NCBI GenBank assembly: GCA_000238815.2
Contig: AFXB01000010.1
Span: forward strand, 872,501 to 936,500
Direction of reading: 5' to 3'
Source of the DNA: SAR116 cluster alpha proteobacterium HIMB100
GTDB taxonomy: Bacteria; Pseudomonadota; Alphaproteobacteria; Puniceispirillales; Puniceispirillaceae
Length of the DNA: 64,000 nucleotides
Shown here: in pieces, positions 1 to 8,912 of the stretch
Layout of the letters: each line of letters starts with the position of its first letter
How positions within the stretch are numbered: the first letter of the stretch is position 1
Translations under genes and position numbers: made by a program
Notes under the pieces: model-generated
What the model was told of the DNA's origin: nothing
Databases searched by the model: none
The model's input: only the letters and a program-made list of their open reading frames with translations

Positions 1-1
1 C

Positions 2-646
2 ACCGCGTCTCGTGCAGGCGATGCAGAACATACACGCCATATGGATTATCTGAAACGCGTGATAGATATGGCGCATGAGCTGGACTGTCCTTTGGTGCGG
101 ATCATGACCTCAAAAAAAGAACAGATTTTGTGGGGTATGAACGGGGCAGAACAATGGAATGTGGCGAAAGGGGCGTGGGAGACCTTGCCGCCTCTGATCG
201 CCCCTGCAGTTGACCTTGCCCGTGCAGAAGGCATTACATTGGTTGTGGAAACAGGCAATGGCACCATGGTGAACTCCAATTATACCGCGGTAAAGCTGAT
301 TGATGCGCTGGATGCGAAGGATGTTTTGAAAATTTTGTGGGATCCGGCCAATAACTGCTGGTGTCATGAACTGGCCTGGCCAGACGGGTTTGAAACCGCC
401 AAAGAGGGTTATTTGGGGCATATCCATATCAAGGATGTTCAGGTCGACACGCCTAAAGCCACGCTGGAGGTTCGCCAGATGGGTACAGGCCAATTGGCTG
501 ATTTATTTGACCCGATGGCAAAGGGGCTGCGCGATATTGGTTATGACGGGGTGATTTCTTTTGAAAGTGTATATCATCCGGGTAATGGCAATTTTGAAGA
601 GGGTTTCAGATCAAGTATTGATCTGTTCAAGCAGCATTTTGCCTGA
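2..646 (+). CDS. Sugar phosphate isomerase/epimerase family protein (5' partial)
   Basis: This is the C-terminal part of a xylose isomerase-like TIM-barrel protein. The reading frame is open to the window edge, so the gene starts upstream; the in-frame ATG at 41 is internal. Family features are the strand ending in VVETGNG, the WDPANNCW segment (metal-binding Asp expected here) and the GHIHIKD segment with its metal-ligand pattern. The closing DGVISFESVYHPG is typical of IolE/hydroxypyruvate isomerase-like enzymes. These enzymes interconvert keto and aldo sugars or acids using a divalent metal. It lies 36 bases before an SDR gene on the same strand, so the two are probably co-transcribed within the sugar-acid locus. 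The exact substrate cannot be told. Confidence 0.85.
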   Translation, partial: TASRAGDAEHTRHMDYLKRVIDMAHELDCPLVRIMTSKKEQILWGMNGAEQWNVAKGAWETLPPLIAPAVDLARAEGITLVVETGNGTMVNSNYTAVKLIDALDAKDVLKILWDPANNCWCHELAWPDGFETAKEGYLGHIHIKDVQVDTPKATLEVRQMGTGQLADLFDPMAKGLRDIGYDGVISFESVYHPGNGNFEEGFRSSIDLFKQHFA

Positions 647-682
647 GCCGGCTAAGGCACAGTAAGAAGATGAGGTGAGATA

Positions 683-1459
683 ATGGTGACGGGTTTGAAT
701 CGCTATTTTGATTTGACAGGCAAAACGGCCCTGATAACAGGGGCCACCCGCGGTATCGGCTTTGGGCTGGCCGCAGGACTGGCTGAGGCAGGTGCGCATG
801 TGATCCTCAATGGCCGGGACAACAGCAAGCTGGCCACGGCAAAGGACCGGCTTCAGCAGATTTGTGTCTCAGCAGATAGTCTCAGCTTTGATGTGCGGGA
901 TCAGGCCGCGGTGGCGCAGGCAATTGACCGTTATGAGACGCAATCAGGCCCAATTGATATTCTGATTAATAATGCAGGCATTCAGCACAGACAAGCGTTG
1001 GAAGATTTTGCGCCTGAAGCCTTCCAGGATGTGATGGCGACCAATGCAACGGCTTTATTCTATCTCAGCCAGGCCGTTGCGCGTCACATGAAAAAGCGCG
1101 GTCATGGTAAGATTATCAATATCGCCTCTATCATGACCAAAATGGCGCGTCATCATGTCGGGGCCTATGTGACGGCAAAAGCAGCTGTTGGCGGACTGAC
1201 ACGGGCGATGACATCTGAATGGGCAGGATATGGGATCAATTGCAATGCGATCGGCCCAGGTTATATTTCGACCGAACTGACGCAAAAGTTGTTTGAAGAC
1301 AAGGCTTTTAGTGATTGGCTGATCGCGGCCACGCCGGCGGGCCGGTGGGGTGAGGTTGATGATCTGGTTGGTGCGGCTATTTATCTGGCGGCACCCGGAT
1401 CAGATTTCATGCATGGCCAGATTTTATATATTGATGGCGGTATGACGACCACAGTCTGA
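683..1459 (+). CDS. SDR family oxidoreductase, gluconate 5-dehydrogenase-like
   Basis: A classical short-chain dehydrogenase of 258 residues. The cofactor motif TGATRGIG is at residues 19-26, NNAG at 96-99, the catalytic Ser near 149, and Tyr162-x3-Lys166 in YVTAK. The C-terminal IDGGM is also typical. The N-terminal FDLTGKTALITG pattern resembles gluconate 5-dehydrogenase and KduD-like enzymes, which oxidise sugar acids or keto-deoxy sugars with NAD(P). A GAGGTGAG-type ribosome binding site lies just before the ATG. It follows the sugar isomerase gene and precedes a convergent 2-hydroxyacid dehydrogenase. The substrate is inferred from context only. Confidence 0.88.
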   Translation: MVTGLNRYFDLTGKTALITGATRGIGFGLAAGLAEAGAHVILNGRDNSKLATAKDRLQQICVSADSLSFDVRDQAAVAQAIDRYETQSGPIDILINNAGIQHRQALEDFAPEAFQDVMATNATALFYLSQAVARHMKKRGHGKIINIASIMTKMARHHVGAYVTAKAAVGGLTRAMTSEWAGYGINCNAIGPGYISTELTQKLFEDKAFSDWLIAATPAGRWGEVDDLVGAAIYLAAPGSDFMHGQILYIDGGMTTTV

Positions 1460-1478
1460 ACTCCGGGCTGCTGGTCAG

Positions 1479-2441
1479 TCAGTCAATCAGATGTTTGCAT
1501 TCTGGAACCGGTGTGGTCACTTTGCCTTCAGAAAAAAACCGGATCAGGTTTTCCACAGTCAAATCACCCATAGCCTGGCGGGTTTCAACGGTGGCTGAGC
1601 CAATATGCGGGGTCAGCACGACATTATCCATCGCAAGCAGCACCTCAGGGACATGTGGCTCTTTTGCAAAAACATCAAGGCCTGCAGCTCCCAATCGGCC
1701 ATCTTGAAGAGCGGCGACCAGCGCATCCTCTTCAACAACAGACCCCCGGGCTACATTGATTAAAATGCCGTCAGGGCCCAGGGCATTTATCACCTCTTCT
1801 GTCACCAGCTTGTGGGTTGCTGCCCCGCCAGGGGTAATCACAATCAGGGCGGTGACATCCTGTGCCATGCTGACCAGTTCAGAATAATAACGATGGGGGC
1901 TGTTTTCACGTTCTGATCTGGCGTGATATGACACAGCGCAGCTAAAGGCATCTAGCTTGGCGGCGATCGCCTGGCCAATCCGCCCATAACCCAACAGGCC
2001 AACCGTCATGCCGTCAACAGACCGGCTCAGCGGCGTATTGCCTTTCTTTGACCAATTGCCCTCTCGGATATAGCGGTCATTCACCAGCAATTCACGACAG
2101 ACAGCCATCAGCAGCATCAGGGCTGTTGTCGCCACTTCTTCATTCAGAACATCAGGTGTATGCGTAACAAGAATATTTCTACCCGCGGCCTTTGTGATAT
2201 TAATCGCGTCATAACCCACACCATAATTTGAGATGATTTTGACCGCGGTCAGCCTGTCCAGAATTTCATCTGGCACTCCATCATGGCCAGAGGTTGTGAT
2301 CGCCTCAATTGATGTGGCATTGGCAGTCAGAAACGCCTCTATATCTGTAATGTCATCCAGATAATGACAGCTGAAAGCAGCGGCAAGCGCCTCTGCCATT
2401 CGGGGTGTGATTTCACCAATAATTAACAGCCCTGGCTTCAT
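1479..2441 (-). CDS. D-isomer-specific 2-hydroxyacid dehydrogenase
   Basis: A 320-residue NAD(P)-dependent reductase of the glyoxylate/hydroxypyruvate reductase type. The substrate domain comes first, the Rossmann motif GYGRIG is at 151-156, and the catalytic triad is Arg232 (NVARGS), Glu261 (AKEP) and His279 (TPHIGS). It would interconvert a 2-keto acid and a D-2-hydroxy acid in the cytoplasm. It lies 30 bases downstream of a second small-acid dehydrogenase on the same strand, and the minus-strand genes continue upstream to the IlvD-type dehydratase. A role in disposing of hydroxypyruvate or glycolate-type intermediates of sugar-acid breakdown is plausible but not shown. Confidence 0.9.
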   Translation of the reverse strand: MKPGLLIIGEITPRMAEALAAAFSCHYLDDITDIEAFLTANATSIEAITTSGHDGVPDEILDRLTAVKIISNYGVGYDAINITKAAGRNILVTHTPDVLNEEVATTALMLLMAVCRELLVNDRYIREGNWSKKGNTPLSRSVDGMTVGLLGYGRIGQAIAAKLDAFSCAVSYHARSERENSPHRYYSELVSMAQDVTALIVITPGGAATHKLVTEEVINALGPDGILINVARGSVVEEDALVAALQDGRLGAAGLDVFAKEPHVPEVLLAMDNVVLTPHIGSATVETRQAMGDLTVENLIRFFSEGKVTTPVPECKHLID

Positions 2442-2471
2442 GGCGCTCTCCCTGTGTTGAGAAAAATCTGT

Positions 2472-3359
2472 TTACAGATTATTTTGCCGCAGCAATTCAA
2501 GATAGATGGCAGAATGATCTGTATTGGCTCCGTCCATTTCTTCGACCAGGCTGGTGTAACGCGCCTGCATCTGTTCTGTCAGGGGCAGAACAAGGTTATG
2601 CTGGCCGGATTCCTCCAGCGCGTTATTGATATCTTTCAGCTGCATTTTGGTCAGCCCGCCAGGTTCAAAATTGCCTGTTGTCATGCGCTCGCCATGTTGC
2701 TGCAGAATGACTGAATCCGCAAAACCGCCTTTTAAGGCATCACGGATAGCTGCAGGATCAGCGCCGCCTTTTTCTGCCAGCAGCATCGCTTCTGCAACAA
2801 CACCAATTGTTACCGCAACGATGGTTTGATTCGCCAGTTTCGAAAGTTGCCCGGCTCCATCAGGCCCGACACGCACGGGCCGGCCCATTGCAGACAGAAC
2901 CGGAACAGCATTTTGATATACCGCATCTTCACCACCTGCCATTATGGCCAGGCTGGCGGCTTCTGCTCCTTTTGTGCCGCCGGACACAGGCGCATCCAGA
3001 TGCCTCAGCCCGCGTTCACGCATCAGTTCTGCATGCTTGCGGGCTTCACGGGGCTTGATAGAGCTCATATCTATCAGCGTGGCCCCTGGTTTCATTTGGC
3101 CGGCCAGGTCCTGCTCAAAGAACAACTTATGAACGGTAGCCCCATCGCTCAGCATGGTAATGACAATATCTGCGTGCGCTACGGCCTCTGCGGCTGTTTC
3201 CGGAACGTCCGCACCATCACTGCGCAACGCTTCTGCCTTCGCCAAAGTTCGGTTCCAGGCCGCCAGGGAAAATCCGGCATTCAGGATATTCCTGGCCATA
3301 TGGCTGCCCATCAGTCCAGTTCCCAAAAAGGCTATTTTCATATCTGATGACATTGTCAT
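2472..3359 (-). CDS. NAD(P)-dependent 3-hydroxyisobutyrate dehydrogenase-family protein
   Basis: This 295-residue beta-hydroxyacid dehydrogenase has the N-terminal FLGTGLMG nucleotide motif (about 11-18), the DAPVSGG substrate motif near 122-128, and the catalytic Lys174 in KLANQ with Asn177. The family includes 3-hydroxyisobutyrate, tartronate semialdehyde and L-threonate dehydrogenases. In a sugar-acid locus with a D-erythronate dehydrogenase-like gene, a GarR- or LtnD-like role is likely. The start is ambiguous: ATG codons at 3359, 3353 and 3341 share one frame, and an AAGG-type ribosome binding site is better spaced for 3353. It lies upstream of the 2-hydroxyacid dehydrogenase in the same transcription direction. 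Confidence 0.88.
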   Translation of the reverse strand: MTMSSDMKIAFLGTGLMGSHMARNILNAGFSLAAWNRTLAKAEALRSDGADVPETAAEAVAHADIVITMLSDGATVHKLFFEQDLAGQMKPGATLIDMSSIKPREARKHAELMRERGLRHLDAPVSGGTKGAEAASLAIMAGGEDAVYQNAVPVLSAMGRPVRVGPDGAGQLSKLANQTIVAVTIGVVAEAMLLAEKGGADPAAIRDALKGGFADSVILQQHGERMTTGNFEPGGLTKMQLKDINNALEESGQHNLVLPLTEQMQARYTSLVEEMDGANTDHSAIYLELLRQNNL

Positions 3360-3413
3360 TACCTTTATTTCTGCTGCTTCATTTCTTCCTGTCTTGTCTG
3401 GCCGGACAGCAGC

Positions 3414-4262
3414 TTAACGGTCCTGACCGACAAGCTGTTTTTGCTGGCCCAGACCTTCAATCCAGACATCCATGACATCACCTTCCTTCAGATAAACCGG
3501 TTCTGGTTTCATGCCCATACCCACACCAGGAGGCGTCCCTGTTGAGATCACGTCACCTGGCTGCAGGGTCATCATCTGAGAGAGGTGAGAGATACATTCA
3601 GCAACAGTAAAAATCATAGTGGACGTATTACCAGTTTGCATCCGCTGGCCATTCACATCCAGACCCATATTTAGATTTTGCGGGTCCGCAATTTCATCTG
3701 CTGTGACCAGCCATGGGCCGATTGGGCCAAAAGTGTCACAAGACTTTCCTTTGGTCCATTGACCGGTCAGCTTGGTCTGGAAGTGGCGTTCTGAAACATC
3801 ATTAGACACAAAATAACCTGCCACATAATCAAGGGCCTCCTCTACAGAGACATATTTACAAGGCGTACCAATCACAACGCCCAGCTCGACTTCCCAGTCT
3901 GTGTGGGTTGACCCGCGTGGTAGCATCACTGTGTCATTCGCGCCGACGACAGCTGATGTGGCTTTCATGAATAAAATTGGATGTTCTGGGATGGCCGCTC
4001 CGGTTTCCGCAGCATGATCTGAATAATTCAGACCGATACACATGAATTTACCAATGCCGCCAACACAGGCCCCCAGACGTGGTGAGCCGCCAACAACAGG
4101 CAGGCTGGTGGGGTCCAGTGCGCTCAGCTTGGCCAGGCTCTCTTTTGACAGGGCTGCACCGTTAACATCATCTAAATGGGCGGACAAATCACGCAGCTGA
4201 CCATCTGTATCGATCAGACCCGGTTTTTCCTGTCCCTGATTACCATATCTTACCAATTTCAT
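3414..4262 (-). CDS. Fumarylacetoacetate hydrolase family protein (2,4-diketo-3-deoxy-sugar-acid hydrolase-like)
   Basis: A 282-residue FAH-fold hydrolase. The motifs CIGLNYSDHAAE, LFMKATSAVVG, DWEVELGVVIG (metal-ligand Glu residues), GKSCDTFGPIGPW and ISTGTPPGVG match the branch containing 2,4-diketo-3-deoxy-L-fuconate and L-rhamnonate hydrolases. Those enzymes cleave a C-C bond to give pyruvate plus lactate or glycolate. The AGGAGAG ribosome binding site just before the ATG supports this start. It sits between the IlvD-type dehydratase upstream and the two small dehydrogenases downstream. That order fits the last step of a non-phosphorylative deoxy-sugar or pentose route; the exact sugar is inferred. 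Confidence 0.9.
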   Translation of the reverse strand: MKLVRYGNQGQEKPGLIDTDGQLRDLSAHLDDVNGAALSKESLAKLSALDPTSLPVVGGSPRLGACVGGIGKFMCIGLNYSDHAAETGAAIPEHPILFMKATSAVVGANDTVMLPRGSTHTDWEVELGVVIGTPCKYVSVEEALDYVAGYFVSNDVSERHFQTKLTGQWTKGKSCDTFGPIGPWLVTADEIADPQNLNMGLDVNGQRMQTGNTSTMIFTVAECISHLSQMMTLQPGDVISTGTPPGVGMGMKPEPVYLKEGDVMDVWIEGLGQQKQLVGQDR

Positions 4263-4309
4263 TTTTATCTCTCCTCATCCTTATGCGGTATAAATTAGCT
4301 GAAAATATT

Positions 4310-6115
4310 TTAGTGATTGTCCCGTGGCACACCTTTGGTGCGGGCAATCGATTTATAGTCGGGAGCATCACGCAGGACCATGCCTTCAGAAAAAGGTGTG
4401 ACCATTTCACGGAAATATTGTTGCCACGGGCTCTGGCTGTCTGGAGAGGCAAAACCACCTTGGGCGGCCAGTTCCTCACGGCGTGCGGCCAGCTCATCAT
4501 CACTGATCAGTATATCAGCTGTGCATTTATTCATATCGATACGAATCTGGTCACCAGAGCGTAACAGGGCGAGGCCGCCACCTGCGGCTGCTTCTGGTGA
4601 CGCATTCAAAATTGAAGGTGAGCCTGATGTCCCAGACTGGCGGCCATCGCCAATACAAGGCAGTTCGGCCACACCTTTTTTGATCAGATAAGCAGGGGGG
4701 CGCATATTTACCACCTCTGCACCACCAGGATATCCAATTGGTCCGGCCCCGCGCATGACCAGAATAGAGTTTTCATCCATATTCAGGCTTTCATCATCAA
4801 TCCGGTGATGAAAATCCTCTGGTCCGTCAAAAACAAAGGCGGTTCCTTCAAATGCGTTTATATCATCAGGGTTAGACAGATACCGGTCAGCAAATGCCTG
4901 GCTGATCACGCTGGTTTTCATAATCGCACTGTCAAACAGATTACCTTTCAGATTGATAAAGCCAGCAGCCTGTTTCATTGGCTTGTCGACCGAAAAAATC
5001 ACCGCTGCATTTTTAATTCTGGCTTCAGCACAATTCTGGCCGATGGACTGTCCATTTGCAGTAACCGCGCCTGGATGTGGCAATAAATTATGACGCATCA
5101 TTTCAGCAACAACAGCTGGCACGCCGCCAGCGCGATGGTAATCCTCACCCAGATATTCACCAGCGGGCTGAAGATTGACCAATAATGGTATCTGATGGCC
5201 GACGGCCTGCCAGTCATCATTGGTAAGGGGGACACCCAAATGCCGGGCGATCGCGTTTAAATGGATTGGCGCATTGGTTGACCCGCCAATTGCTGAATTG
5301 ACTGCGATGGCGTTTTCAAACGCCTGTCGTGTCATAATGTCAGATGGTTTCAGATCATCCCACACCATATCGACAATACGTGCACCTGTCTCATAGGATA
5401 TCTGGCCACGTTCGCGATAAGGGGCAGGAATCGCCGCAGAACCCGGTAATTGCATCCCCAAAGCTTCTGCCAGAGAATTCATAGTCGTGGCTGTGCCCAT
5501 CGTATTGCAATAGCCTGTTGACGGGGTAGATGATGTCACCAGATCCAAAAAGCCATCATCATCAATTTCACCAGCAGCCATCAATTGACGCGCTTTCCAG
5601 ACGATGGTCCCTGAACCTGTCCGTTCCCCATCATGCCAGCCATTCAGCATAGGTCCGACAGACAGTGCAATGGCCGGAATATCCACTGTGGCAGCGGCCA
5701 TCAACAGCGCTGGTGTGGTTTTATCACAGCCGATCATCAGTACAACACCATCAATCGGGTAACCATAAAGGCTTTCCACCAGGCTGAGATAGGCTAAATT
5801 CCTGTCCAGCATCGCGGTTGGGCGTTTGCCGGTTTCCTGAATCGGATGAACCGGAATTTCCATTGGCACACCACCAGCAGATATAATCCCGTCCCGTACA
5901 CGTTTCGCCAGCTCTAAATGATGGCGGTTACAGGGTGATAAGTCAGATCCGGTCTGGGCAATACCAATAATCGGCTTGCCTGCTCTCAGCTCGTCTCTGG
6001 TCAGTCCGTAATTCAGATAGCGTTCTGTATAAAGAGCGGTCATTTCTGCATCATCTGGGTTATTGAACCAGAGACGCGAACGCAGGTTTTCAGGTTTGAT
6101 TTTACGATCTGCCAT
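4310..6115 (-). CDS. IlvD/Edd family sugar-acid dehydratase
   Basis: A 601-residue dehydratase of the IlvD/Edd family, which contains L-arabinonate, D-xylonate and L-fuconate dehydratases as well as dihydroxy-acid dehydratase. Cluster-ligand cysteines are visible in SPCNRHH (about 62), IGCDKTTP (about 129) and [14 protein letters not shown] (about 202). The C-terminal [11 protein letters not shown] motif is also present. The first catalytic step would be dehydration of an aldonate to a 2-keto-3-deoxy acid. Its neighbours, an FAH hydrolase and an SDR of the 2-keto-3-deoxy-L-fuconate dehydrogenase type, argue for sugar-acid catabolism rather than branched-chain amino acid synthesis. Length is normal for the sugar-acid branch. 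Confidence 0.93.
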   Translation of the reverse strand: MADRKIKPENLRSRLWFNNPDDAEMTALYTERYLNYGLTRDELRAGKPIIGIAQTGSDLSPCNRHHLELAKRVRDGIISAGGVPMEIPVHPIQETGKRPTAMLDRNLAYLSLVESLYGYPIDGVVLMIGCDKTTPALLMAAATVDIPAIALSVGPMLNGWHDGERTGSGTIVWKARQLMAAGEIDDDGFLDLVTSSTPSTGYCNTMGTATTMNSLAEALGMQLPGSAAIPAPYRERGQISYETGARIVDMVWDDLKPSDIMTRQAFENAIAVNSAIGGSTNAPIHLNAIARHLGVPLTNDDWQAVGHQIPLLVNLQPAGEYLGEDYHRAGGVPAVVAEMMRHNLLPHPGAVTANGQSIGQNCAEARIKNAAVIFSVDKPMKQAAGFINLKGNLFDSAIMKTSVISQAFADRYLSNPDDINAFEGTAFVFDGPEDFHHRIDDESLNMDENSILVMRGAGPIGYPGGAEVVNMRPPAYLIKKGVAELPCIGDGRQSGTSGSPSILNASPEAAAGGGLALLRSGDQIRIDMNKCTADILISDDELAARREELAAQGGFASPDSQSPWQQYFREMVTPFSEGMVLRDAPDYKSIARTKGVPRDNH

Positions 6116-6182
6116 TTTTTTACCTATTCATTATGGAACGAGTTAAACATATTGGGGAATGCTGTGTGGTCTTTGTGCCTCA

Positions 6183-6941
6183 TCAGCCTGACCAACCACC
6201 GTCAATGACATGGGGCTGTCCGGTGATAAATGCACTCTCATCAGAAGCAAGATAGACGACCAAAGCGGCGATTTCCTCTGGTTGGGCAATCCGGCCCATG
6301 GGCTGGCGCGCAACAAAAGCTCTCATCGCGGCCTCATAATCACCTGTGGCGCGCAGCCTGTCGTGCAGGGACGGGCTGTCAACGGTCCCAGGGCAAATGG
6401 CATTACACCTTACCCCGGTGGTGATGTAATCATTGGCAACTGACTTTGTCAGCCCTAAAACAGCTGCTTTGCTGGTGCCATAAATAAAGCGGTTTGGGGC
6501 GCCAATAATTGAGGACAAGGCAGAAGACATATTGATGATAGACCCCGTGCCGCGGTCCAGCATGCCGGGCAGAGCGGCGCGAATTGTGCGGAACATTGAA
6601 CGGACATTCAGATCAAAGGCAAAATCCCAGTCTTCATCTGTGGCATCCAAAATAGTGCCATGATGTACAAATCCTGCACAGTTGAACAGAATATCAGGAT
6701 CTGCCTTCGCTACGCCCTGTTTCACTGAGCCTGTGTCGGTGGCGTCCATCTCAAACACATCTATATTCTGGTGTCCCTCCTCAGCAAGTGAGGCCAAGGT
6801 GTCTGCATTTATATCAGTTGCAAACACATAAGCGCCTTCATTTGCCATCGCCAGGGCAGATGCCCGTCCAATGCCCTGACCAGCAGCAGTGACCAATGCT
6901 GTTTTGCCGGCTAGTCTTTGCCCTGAAGGTGATGCGACCAT
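6183..6941 (-). CDS. SDR family oxidoreductase (2-keto-3-deoxy-L-fuconate dehydrogenase-like)
   Basis: A short-chain dehydrogenase, 252 residues from the chosen ATG. The frame extends back to a TTG at 6986, but AGAGGA nine bases before the ATG at 6941 makes this start much better. Motifs are TAAGQGIG near the N-terminus, FNCAG in place of NNAG, a YGTSK active site and a C-terminal HVIDGGWSG. The FNCAGFVHHG and ICPGTVDSPSL segments resemble enzymes that oxidise 2-keto-3-deoxy-L-fuconate or L-rhamnonate at C4. The product would be the substrate of the FAH-type hydrolase two genes on. The assignment follows from both motif and gene order. Confidence 0.88.
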   Translation of the reverse strand: MVASPSGQRLAGKTALVTAAGQGIGRASALAMANEGAYVFATDINADTLASLAEEGHQNIDVFEMDATDTGSVKQGVAKADPDILFNCAGFVHHGTILDATDEDWDFAFDLNVRSMFRTIRAALPGMLDRGTGSIINMSSALSSIIGAPNRFIYGTSKAAVLGLTKSVANDYITTGVRCNAICPGTVDSPSLHDRLRATGDYEAAMRAFVARQPMGRIAQPEEIAALVVYLASDESAFITGQPHVIDGGWSG

Positions 6942-6950
6942 AATCTGATA

Positions 6951-6956
6951 TCCTCT
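6951..6956 (-). promoter_or_regulatory. Ribosome binding site deciding the SDR start
   Basis: AGAGGA on the minus strand, nine bases before the ATG at 6941. The longer frame starting with TTG at 6986 has no comparable site. Confidence 0.7.
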
Positions 6957-7123
6957 AGCGTTTTTTGCAGCGTTCCTGTTAGCCAAGTTGACTAATTCCG
7001 TGCGTTGCGAATAAATGTCTATAGTAATGTTGGTTATCTGAAATATAATGACAGATTGCTAAAAATTGAAAACAGTAATTCGTGAAGCAAACACTTATTT
7101 GGTAAAATTTGAAGGAAAGATGA

Positions 7124-8110
7124 ATGCGTGTATTGATTATGGGTGGGGCAGGGATGGTTGGCCAGAAATTACTGCGCCGAATTATATCTGGCCAGTCAGG
7201 GTTAGCGTCTGTTTCTGAAATTTATTTGCATGATATCGTTTCTGCCCACATTCCTGAGGGAGCTGACAATTGCACGGTTATGGTTGGCAATGTTGCTGAT
7301 CCGGCTGAGGCCCAGAAGCTGGCAGATTTAAAACCTGATTTGATTTTTCATCTGGCGTCAATTGTGTCAGGTGAGGCTGAGCTTGAGTTTGAAAAAGGCT
7401 GGCAGATCAATATGTCCGGGGCCTGGAGCTTGCTGGAAGCACTCAGACATCATCATCAGGCCAGCGGCGGCGACTATCGGCCGAAAATCATTTTCACGTC
7501 ATCAATTGCGGTGTTTGGTGCGCCGTTCCCTGAAAAAATATCAGATGAGTTTTTCTGTACGCCGCAGACCTCTTATGGTGCGCAAAAGACGATTGTAGAA
7601 TTGCTTTTATCTGATTACAGCCGCAAGGGGTTTGTTGATGCGCTGTCTATCCGCCTGCCCACTATCTGTGTTCGTCCGGGTAAGCCAAATTTAGCTGCCT
7701 CTTCGTTCTTTTCCGGTATTATCCGTGAACCGCTGAACGGGGCAGAAGCGATACTGCCTGTAAAAGATGATGTGCGGCATTGGCATGCTTCACCTCGATC
7801 TGCTGCCCGGTTCCTTACTCATGCCGCCAGCCTTGACCTGGCCCCGTTAGGCAGCCGCCGGTCGTTAAATATGCCAGGGGTGTCTTGTACAGTTGCTGAA
7901 CAGATTGAGGCCTTGCGGTCTGTTGCTGGCAATGATGTGATCAAGCTGATCAAACCAGAGCTGGATGACCGGATTGTCCAGATTGTTGCCGGCTGGCCGC
8001 GCAATTTTGACCCGCAACGGGCCCGTGATCTCGGCTTTGAAAGTGAAGCTGATTTTGAGGAGATCATCCGCATTTATTTAGAAGATGATCTGCCCCTTGC
8101 ATCAGCATAA
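7124..8110 (+). CDS. denD: NAD-dependent epimerase/dehydratase, D-erythronate dehydrogenase-like
   Basis: A 328-residue extended SDR with GGAGMVG at residues 7-13, FTSSIAVFG near 124-132 and the active site Tyr151-x3-Lys155 in YGAQK. The FTSSIAVFG...YGAQK...LPTICVRPG...AASSFFSGIIRE pattern is that of DenD-type D-erythronate dehydrogenases. These oxidise D-erythronate to its 2-oxo form before OtnI/OtnC-type steps. An AAGGAAAG ribosome binding site precedes the ATG. The gene is divergent from the SDR at 6183 and convergent with the KduD-like gene. No OtnC or OtnI partner is in the window, so the symbol is a family-level suggestion. Confidence 0.82.
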   Translation: MRVLIMGGAGMVGQKLLRRIISGQSGLASVSEIYLHDIVSAHIPEGADNCTVMVGNVADPAEAQKLADLKPDLIFHLASIVSGEAELEFEKGWQINMSGAWSLLEALRHHHQASGGDYRPKIIFTSSIAVFGAPFPEKISDEFFCTPQTSYGAQKTIVELLLSDYSRKGFVDALSIRLPTICVRPGKPNLAASSFFSGIIREPLNGAEAILPVKDDVRHWHASPRSAARFLTHAASLDLAPLGSRRSLNMPGVSCTVAEQIEALRSVAGNDVIKLIKPELDDRIVQIVAGWPRNFDPQRARDLGFESEADFEEIIRIYLEDDLPLASA

Positions 8111-8135
8111 AAGGATAACAGGGGTAAGGCCCGGT

Positions 8136-8906
8136 TCAGCGGCCCATCCATCCCCCATCCACGGTCAGAATTTCGCCATTGACGTAATTTGATGCCGCAG
8201 AAGCCAGAAACACAACAGGTCCTGCAAAATCCTCAGGTGTGCCCCAGCGGCCCTGAGGGATGCGCTCAAGAATCGCCTCATAGCGGTCTTCATCATTTCG
8301 CAGAGCTTCGGTATTGTCTGTGGCGATATAGCCAGGGGCGATAGCGTTTACATTCACGCCTTTTGATGCCCATTCATTGGCCAGGGCTTTGGTCAATTGG
8401 CCAATCCCGCCCTTGGACGCAGAATAACCTGGCACGGTAATCCCGCCTTGAAAGGTCAGCAGTGAGGCAGTGAAAATGATTTTGCCTGATCCTCTTTTGA
8501 CCATGCCTTTGCCAATTTCGCGGCTGAGCAGGAATTGGGCAGATAAATTCACTTCTATTACCTCATCCCACCAGGCGTCAGGGTGTTCGGCAGCAGGTTT
8601 ACGTTTGATCGTGCCTGCATTATTGACCAAAATATCAGGGACGATGCCGCGTGCATGAAGTTCAGCGGTAAAATCATTCAGGTCGGTGCGATTTGAAAAA
8701 TCGCAAGTAAAGCCAGTGAAACTGCGTCCCATAGCGGTGACGGCCTGTTCCACCGCACTGCCTTCTTTTTCTAACGATGCGGAAACGCCGATGATATCTG
8801 CACCGGCGGCTGCCAGGGCTTCTGCCATACCGCGGCCGATACCGCGCTTGCATCCTGTCACCAGGGCTGTTTTTCCGGTTAGGTCAAATAAGCTATCAAC
8901 TGACAT
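8136..8906 (-). CDS. SDR family oxidoreductase, KduD-like
   Basis: This 256-residue SDR has TGCKRGIG at 17-24, VNNAG at 94-98, Tyr161-x3-Lys165 in YSASK and the terminal VDGGWMGR. The GTIKRKPAAEHPDAWWDEVIEVNL-type stretch (about residues 98-121) is close to 2-dehydro-3-deoxy-D-gluconate and 2-deoxy-D-gluconate 3-dehydrogenases (KduD). It starts six bases after the stop of the zinc alcohol dehydrogenase gene, so the two form an operon together with the enolase-type dehydratase further upstream. A role in oxidising a sugar acid made or consumed by those partners is likely. Confidence 0.88.
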   Translation of the reverse strand: MSVDSLFDLTGKTALVTGCKRGIGRGMAEALAAAGADIIGVSASLEKEGSAVEQAVTAMGRSFTGFTCDFSNRTDLNDFTAELHARGIVPDILVNNAGTIKRKPAAEHPDAWWDEVIEVNLSAQFLLSREIGKGMVKRGSGKIIFTASLLTFQGGITVPGYSASKGGIGQLTKALANEWASKGVNVNAIAPGYIATDNTEALRNDEDRYEAILERIPQGRWGTPEDFAGPVVFLASAASNYVNGEILTVDGGWMGR

Positions 8907-8912
8907 CTTGTT

